Source of the DNA: Bacteroidales bacterium
GTDB taxonomy: Bacteria > Bacteroidota > Bacteroidia > Bacteroidales > UBA932
Direction of reading: 5' to 3'
Assembly (NCBI GenBank): GCA_018433265.1
Contig: JAHDRO010000357.1
Coordinates: 1-7,471 of the forward strand
Length of the DNA: 7,471 nt
Part shown: positions 7,318 to 7,471 of the stretch, piece by piece
Layout: each line of letters starts with the position of its first letter
Position numbering within the stretch: the stretch's first letter is position 1
The notes under the pieces: model-generated
What the model was told of the DNA's origin: nothing
Seen by the model: the letters and a program-made list of their open reading frames with translations, nothing else
Database searches by the model: none
Made by a program: the position numbers and the translations under genes

Positions 7318-7353
7318 GATAATTTAGATTTGTTCTTACAAATCTAAATTATC
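7318..7353 (+). repeat. Perfect 15-bp inverted repeat (hairpin) directly before the IS110-type transposase start
   Basis: GATAATTTAGATTTG at 7318-7332 is exactly complementary to CAAATCTAAATTATC at 7339-7353, with a 6-base loop (TTCTTA). It ends 5 bases before the transposase ATG at 7359. No T-run follows on either strand, so it is not a classical terminator. Its position suits a structure that would hide the ribosome entry region in transcripts arriving from lptD, a known way for insertion sequences to limit transposase expression. The left arm contains TAGATTTG (7325-7332), a match to the -7 consensus TAnnTTTG; a transcript starting about 7 bases further on would lack the left arm and escape the hairpin. 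The structure is seen directly; the regulatory role is inferred. Confidence 0.75.
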
Positions 7354-7358
7354 AGGAA

Positions 7359-7471
7359 ATGGAAGAAGTATCCTTTCGTCAAGTTGTATCACGAGGCTGT
7401 GGTATAGACGTACACCAGAAAGTAGCAGTGGCTACAATCGGAGGAGAAGCACTTCGGACTCAGACCCGCGA
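7359..7471 (+). CDS. IS110-family DEDD transposase, N-terminal 37 residues, cut by window edge
   Basis: IS110-family recombinases combine an N-terminal RuvC-like DEDD domain with a C-terminal serine-containing domain and, in studied members, are guided by a structured bridge RNA encoded in the element. Only 37 codons are visible: MEEVSFRQVV, then SRGCGIDVHQKVAVATI and GGEALRTQTR. The CGIDVHxKxxVAxI motif is the family's start of the RuvC-like fold, and D17 would be the first catalytic aspartate. The ATG is the first possible start after an in-frame stop at 7320-7322. AGGA at 7354-7357 is too close to the ATG to be a normal Shine-Dalgarno site. Whether the gene is intact cannot be seen. Another DEDD transposase is unlikely given the motif. 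Confidence 0.85.
   Translation, partial: MEEVSFRQVVSRGCGIDVHQKVAVATIGGEALRTQTR

Larger units (their letters stand above)
7318..7471 (+). mobile_element. Left part of an IS110-family insertion sequence, cut by window edge; outer boundary not defined
   Basis: The element is recognised from its transposase N-terminus. From the ATG to the window end the G+C content is about 50% (56 of 113 bases), visibly higher than the AT-rich DNA before it, which supports a foreign origin. IS110-family elements usually lack obvious terminal inverted repeats and target duplications, so the left end cannot be placed from one side; it must lie between the lptD stop (7248) and about 7318. The 5' non-coding part is at most 110 bases, short for the left-end bridge RNA of the IS110 subgroup, which hints at the IS1111 subgroup with its RNA gene downstream, beyond this window. 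lptD itself appears complete, so the insertion is probably harmless to it. Confidence 0.7.

Noticed and set aside
7318..7353. Hairpin read as a bridge RNA or as a bidirectional terminator
   Set aside because: Bridge RNAs are much longer and have large internal guide loops, while this is a simple perfect stem; termination is unlikely because no T-run follows on either strand.

Overview
The window looks like chromosomal DNA of a member of the Bacteroidota, possibly a cytophaga-like lineage, though the rank below phylum is a guess. The grounds are its AT-rich composition, the lack of Shine-Dalgarno sequences before starts, the phylum-style wording of the DnaA Walker B segment, the phylum-style LptD and MCE proteins, and TAnnTTTG-type -7 elements between divergent genes. 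No rRNA, tRNA, CRISPR array or riboswitch was recognised.

Layout, left to right. Positions 1-837 (minus) hold the N-terminal 279 codons of an M20C Xaa-His dipeptidase (PepD), cut by the window edge. Positions 843-2255 (minus) hold a complete dnaA, ending 5 bases before the pepD start. A very AT-rich gap of 169 bases (2256-2424) follows. Next come an MlaD/MCE-domain lipid-transport protein (2425-3342, minus) and an N-acetylmuramoyl-L-alanine amidase with a C-terminal SPOR-like domain (3332-4438, minus), which overlap by 11 bases. A 71-base divergent promoter region (4439-4509) separates these from a complete lptD (4510-7248, plus) that appears to start at TTG. After a 110-base gap containing a perfect 15-bp hairpin, the last 113 bases (7359-7471, plus) encode the first 37 residues of an IS110-family (DEDD) transposase, cut by the window edge.

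How the genes relate: three of the five chromosomal genes serve the cell envelope. LptD inserts lipopolysaccharide in the outer membrane, the MCE protein is the membrane-anchored part of a phospholipid transport system, and the amidase cuts peptidoglycan side chains from glycan. The amidase and MCE genes form one operon, divergent from lptD, and their promoters appear to overlap. dnaA (replication initiation) and pepD (peptide turnover) follow in the same direction after the AT-rich gap and probably form a second unit.

The window is mostly ordinary core genome. The points most worth a second look are the start of the IS110-family element with its start-proximal hairpin (these elements use RNA-guided recombination), a perfect 24-bp palindrome inside the amidase gene, the overlapping divergent promoters, the TTG start of lptD, and a cysteine arrangement in LptD that suggests a disulfide between its periplasmic domain and its barrel. 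I found no clearly new multi-gene system.
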